This document shows positions 59,355-64,000 of a stretch of DNA of 64,000 bases, piece after piece. Under the pieces are notes generated by a model. That model did not search any database. It worked only from the letters and a program-made list of their open reading frames with translations, and was not told the DNA's origin. Both the position numbers and the translations under genes were made by a program. The DNA is taken from contig OX485803.1 of the NCBI GenBank assembly GCA_950295325.1, positions 6,884,001 to 6,948,000 on the forward strand, in the 5' to 3' direction. The stretch's first letter is position 1, and every line of letters begins with the position of its first letter. The DNA is from Polytrichum commune (taxonomy: Eukaryota; Streptophyta; Polytrichopsida; Polytrichales; Polytrichaceae).

Positions 59355-61514
59355 AACAACATGTAATTCTTTGCAACATCTTTGCTAAGAGTGTCGCTTG
59401 TTCGCTTACAAGAGTGTCCGAATGTAAAAATTGGCAGTTTTAATGTCATTTAGGGTATGCCTAGGATCCCCGTGTTTCCGGTCTAAGTTTAATCAGCTGG
59501 AAGCTACATATTGTATATTCAAGTTCCCACAAATTGAGAAGATTTGGGAATGAAAATCTGAATGACAAAGTGGTAAATGAAATGATAAATGTGGGAATCG
59601 TTACATCAACTCATGTGGAGGCCACACACATTCGAGAACGGCAGTCTCAAGATGGAGTTTGGTAAAACCAAGGTAAAAGGATTTCGGCCTATCTTGGTTT
59701 CAAGGTTGGTCCCTCTCTTGAACATCCATCTTCAACTCCAATCCAAGGCAACGGTCTTGCAAGGCTTAAAATTTGAAGTTGCTTATGATTGGAGTTGGAA
59801 GGAGAGGTCACACTCGTTCAAAAATGTTAGTTTCGAAACAAAGATTGGTGGGATCTTGAATTGGAATTGAAAACAAACGAAATTACTCAATAAAAGAGGG
59901 ATCAACTTCGAAACCAAACTCCCCAAGGTTAAGCACATGTCAAAGCTAAATTTCTTTTACCTTGGCTTATCAAACTCCGTTTTGAAACCGGCGTTTTGAC
60001 ACCCTACTGTTGAAACTTGCATTTAGGGTTTTAGTTTTGGGTATGCTTTAGACCATTAGTTGTGTTAGGGGTGGCAACTCATCTTTCAAGAACAACTCCT
60101 TATAATGTATTAGGATGTAAATACAAACAATATGTGTAGAAAAAGGACATTGATAGGAATACAATTGCATTGCAAATGTTCAAATTGGGAAGGTATAAAA
60201 ATTATTTTTAAAAACCTGCCAAATTCTATTTTGAGAACTTATAAAAAGTGATTTTCTTATGTAGGGATCACCATCTATACCCCCTAGCTTTTAATTTCCA
60301 TTCTCATAATTATAACAACTTATAATTATGAAAAAACCACAATTGTAAGAAGTACATTGATGTTGATCAAGGTTGAACACTTGCCCCTTGTAGACAATGT
60401 TGTTGTGCATTTGATATTTTACATACATCTAATGTTGGGTATTTGATTCATGTTGTAGGCATGGGTACTCAACTCCCATATTTAAAGGACTTGATTGTAA
60501 TCACTTAAAATGTATTTTAGTCTAATATCGAGTGATATAATTTGTTATAATGTAGGAAACTCTTGTAGCCCTTCTAACAAGGAATCCAAAAATGTAATTA
60601 TATATAGGAATGAATAATTCTTGAAGCATGTAATTGCATTAAAAACCTAATTATATGAGTTTTCTAACACAAGTACCATAGGCCAAACTACCCAACTTTT
60701 TGGATTTTTTTTATTAAAATTTTAAGATTTTTTATTACATATAAAACATTGCCAATGACTTTATTTTTAATTGGAGACAACTACTCATGTGGATCTTTTA
60801 GAATTAAATACACTACAAGGTTAAAAAATAGGTATTTCATTGCTTTATATATGTTGTGGAGTTTTTTGTATAAAATAAATATGCAACCCAACTTTTCCTA
60901 CATCTCATTTTATTTGATTTGGGATTCACCCAATTTTTTGGTCCTTTAATTTTGGTATAATTTTGGTATAATTCTTATAGAGCCATCCTCTAAGTCAATT
61001 TAATGTTGATGCCCCCTGCGTATAATATGAGAGTTGCGTACCCGGGTTTGTAGGTTGATTTGGTTGTCATTTTTAAAAACATTACTTCAATGTGAGATCC
61101 ACACTAATTAAACAAAAAAATGTAGGAGTTGAAAAGTTTAGGGCCACATGGTCAATGATAAAAGACATGCAATTACATCATCACATCCAAGTTCTAACTG
61201 CATGTACTCCCAACTCCAAAAGCCACCCCAATTACTTGCTCCCCCACACACACACAATCAAACTAGTAAAGGTCAAATGAGTTTTCTGACTTTGAGCATT
61301 TTTACATGGAATAGATAAGCTCGTGTTCATCTGATTTTCATATCTTTAAGCTCGTGATGTAATAATTGCTAAAAAAAATCACTTTTAAGAACTGATAAAA
61401 TTATCATGATAGGTAAGGGATTGTAACTTGGTCAAAGTGTCGTAGACATTCTACCTTCCATTAGATATGCTTTTATGCATGTGGATCTCAATGTCTTTGT
61501 GGTCGTAATGTACT
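59355..61514. other. Anonymous AT-rich sequence
   Basis: No recognisable gene or element; a 93-codon frame at 59589-59870 (plus) has no family features. Confidence 0.35.
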
Positions 61515-61527
61515 TGCTCATTCAAAA

Positions 61528-61901
61528 GGCACCACGGGCCTTGGCTTGGTGGTTAGGGCTCATGGCCCCCAATGAGGAGGTTGTGGGTTCTATTCCCCAT
61601 GCCAGCGTGGTGCTCACCACCTTAGTCCACCCAACTATGGTGGGGGGTCCTTGGACCTTGTTGTATGGGTACCTCAAAGCCCTTTGGGGGGATACCATGT
61701 CCGGTATCTTCAAGGCACTAGTGGCTAGCTAGGAACTAGTATAGTGTGTCATTATAGTGCCCATCCTCGAAAGGGGAGAGTAGTATTGCCCCAATGTCCC
61801 TTTGTCCGGTGGGCATCGGGTCATTGACATTACAAACGGACACTTTATTCACGCCGGCCCCTTGCTAAAAAGGGACCGGAGTTTCTATCTATCTATCTAT
61901 C
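61528..61901 (+). mobile_element. tRNA-derived SINE with 13-bp target duplication
   Basis: The internal RNA polymerase III promoter is visible: box A TGGCTTGGTGG (61542-61552) and box B GGTTCTATTCC (61586-61596) with tRNA-like spacing. The 374-bp element ends in a (TATC)n tail rather than poly(A). TGCTCATTCAAAA is duplicated exactly at 61515-61527 and 61902-61914. The body has no coding capacity. Plant SINEs are moved by LINE enzymes; none is present here. Confidence 0.92.
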
Positions 61902-62344
61902 TGCTCATTCAAAAACCAAATCCTATAAATAATTGTCCAAATTAGGTACATGGTTGTAGTGCTCCAAAGTGTCCATCATAGGTCCTTCTACCTTACAGAT
62001 GGAAACAGCTAGTTAAGTTACGTGTTAGATTAGCTTTGAAGCTAAGATTTCCTCTTCGTGTCAACATTGACAGCACATGGCTTGCAAACTCTCTGAAATG
62101 CCAGTTGCTAAACTGTCAAGCAAGTTGTTGTCAAACAGCATCAAGCTTACGCATGTCATTCTCCAGTGCTTCCAGATGTGTAGCATGTGATTCACGAATT
62201 GCTCTTCAAATCTTTTTGTCATAGTCCTCACGAGACTCATTCACAAACGAACATATCTTAATAGCAACTCGTACTTTGGACACTAGGGTAGACGTGTTCA
62301 ATTCAGTTACTTCTCTTAATCGAACACCTCTATTTGAGCACTAC

Positions 62345-62650
62345 ATATGTGCATTGGTCTGGCATAAAGAACAAATGCCAAAAAGATATGTGTTTGAACG
62401 AGATTGGCCTACGTGCTCAAAATATGATAACCATTTTAGGTTCAATAATCAACATATTTGGGCGAGGAGGAAGGGGGGGGGAGCTGTATGACCATTTAGT
62501 GAGCACGGGAATTTTCACTTTGATAATGGATAAGATATTCATATGAGCTCCATAAATCATGAGGGAAGTGGCTACGGCCTTGGTTTCAATTTGCTGACCA
62601 TCTCATACCAATCGCACGCATCATATACTAAGAGAACTGGGCTAGTCGGA
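62345..62650. repeat. Dispersed repeat family O, copy 2
   Basis: Shares GTGCTCAAAATATGATAACC, GACCATTTAGTGAGCA, TTTTCACTTTGATAA and CATATGAGCTC with the 44.86-kb copy, including a G-rich tract. Ends undefined. Confidence 0.6.
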
Positions 62651-64000
62651 AGAAGTAACCATGTGAACCCATTCACCTTACGTATTTGGACCATGTGTGG
62701 TCACGTTCGTAATCATGCACCAATTTTGAGTGGTACGAAGCAAAGCTTATAGTTAAGAATGGACATCAAAAGACATGTGCTACGTTGAGATTGCACTATG
62801 AATTGCTCAAAATACATTCATTATCTAGGTTTAATAGTTAAGGCAGTCGAGAGGGCCTGATCAACCATAACATTACTAAGTGAAGTGTACAAGTTACGTG
62901 GGAATTGGAATAAAGCGAAATTTGTGCCCATATTATTCATCAGATATACTTGCCCGCCTAGACTCAACATTGGAACTGGACATGGACCGGTTTGTATATA
63001 GATTTTCACATGTTCGTGAAATGTGAGAAGAAATTGGGAGCTAGAGGTGGACAAGATTAGCAAGATTAGCATTGGGTGGTTGGGTGGTTGGGTGGTTGGG
63101 TGGTTGGGTGACAAGTTAAGGTCATGTCACAACCGGTTAATATCGATCTTAGGACATGACATTTCTAAACTATCCCCTTCCTAACATCTAAACATAATAA
63201 TGATGATGATAGGCCTAATAAGTAATGATATGTCACTTAAGAAGCAAGAGAACATTCACTTTGATCTCGTCTAGCTACTAAATCTCAACTCCGATTTGAA
63301 ATCTTGGAATGACAATCTGTGTTATTTGTCATTGCTAATCAAATGAGTTAATATCCAATGCGATCCAATGCTCAAATTTGATTGTGGAGTTGTAAGTGCC
63401 CGCACGTCCATTATCTTGAACTTGAGCTCCTATTCACACCAAGTATGATACCATTTATATGTTATTGAAATATGCGGATAGGTTTTTGGTTTGGGTTTAA
63501 TTGAACATAACACACATGGAATGTTAAACAAGAGTCAATTTGGGGTTCTAGGTGTCATTATAAGGTTGATTGATAGGTCTAAATGAGTTTTAAGTAAGAA
63601 TTGGGTATCAAAACCAGTATTAGACTTGGTTCCGGGTGATTTTTATGGGGTAAGGTGAGATTAAAATGTGGATCACAAGGGTCACTCAATGCAATACATA
63701 CAATTGTGCAATCTCTCCCTACCATCCAACCATAGTCCAATAGTGTTGACTCACTATACCATGGATTTCAATGCAAGGAGTCTCAACTCATCAATTGTCC
63801 CTTCAGTGCCAATAACATCATATAATCAAGGCCAAGGGCGCCCTAATATGAAGCCGTTTGGACCATGCCATATGGGTGTTTTTGGACTACACAATGACAT
63901 GTGCAACATGGACTTGACACTTACTAATCCCACTAATTGGTGTCACAGGATGTTGACATGTGTTTAGGACAAACATAGTATTCCGAACAAACTCTTCGCA
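62651..64000. other. Anonymous sequence with a G-quadruplex-capable minisatellite
   Basis: At 63073-63111 an 8-bp unit GGGTGGTT repeats about four and a half times. No gene recognised to the window end. Confidence 0.4.

Noticed and set aside
1-64000. CRISPR arrays, bacterial operons, rRNA or complete tRNA genes
   Set aside because: None seen. The sequence is eukaryotic with spliced genes; the only tRNA-like boxes belong to SINE sequence.

Overview
This window is eukaryotic nuclear DNA from a green (land) plant. It is AT-rich, gene-poor and repeat-dense. I can support one protein-coding gene that looks intact: a nine-exon, chloroplast-targeted ribose-5-phosphate isomerase-like protein (RPI4 type), plus strand, 3940-9005. 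Its GT-AG introns, transit-peptide-like N-terminus and plant-type RpiA variant point to a plant. A Stowaway-type MITE, a tRNA-derived SINE and several hAT-type MITEs agree. The window alone does not fix the lineage. Tc1-type DD34E transposase remnants are unusual for flowering plants, so a non-flowering land plant is possible, but that is inference.

Layout. 1-3.9 kb: a hAT-type MITE with homopolymeric G/C ends (218-567), a foldback element, then empty sequence. 3.9-9.0 kb: the RPI4-like gene, with two of its introns holding internal duplications. 9-14.6 kb: mostly anonymous, then a Tigger/pogo-like short element (12742-13296) and the first copy of MITE family B. 14.6-17.8 kb: a decayed Tc1-type element split by a 1.44-kb GC-rich insertion with a perfect 8-bp target duplication. 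18-24.5 kb: a cluster of MITEs (families B, H and A, Stowaway, and a GC-rich foldback) ending in a B-family element that carries a ~1.07-kb near-perfect palindrome with exon-like sequence in its arms. 24.5-35 kb: anonymous sequence, more MITEs, a 12-bp minisatellite and a short hairpin. 35.4-37.0 kb and 43.5-44.5 kb: two more Tc1-type elements with broken transposases. 41.2-42.5 kb: a second, diverged copy of the GC-rich element. 50.7-53.5 kb: two more copies of MITE family A, one ending in an exact 158-bp tandem duplication. 61.5-61.9 kb: a SINE with a 13-bp target duplication.

The least explained signal is a family of miRNA-like foldbacks at 19.2, 38.65 and 57.9 kb. They share the same 22-nt 5'-arm sequence, while their 3' arms differ but stay complementary. 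At 57.9-58.55 kb (minus strand) the hairpin lies in a diverged tandem array of about three units. This is the pattern expected of a MIRNA gene family; I cannot match it to a named family. Apart from RPI4, genes in the window do not work together: the rest is mobile DNA at different stages of decay, with clear nesting that gives a relative order of insertions.
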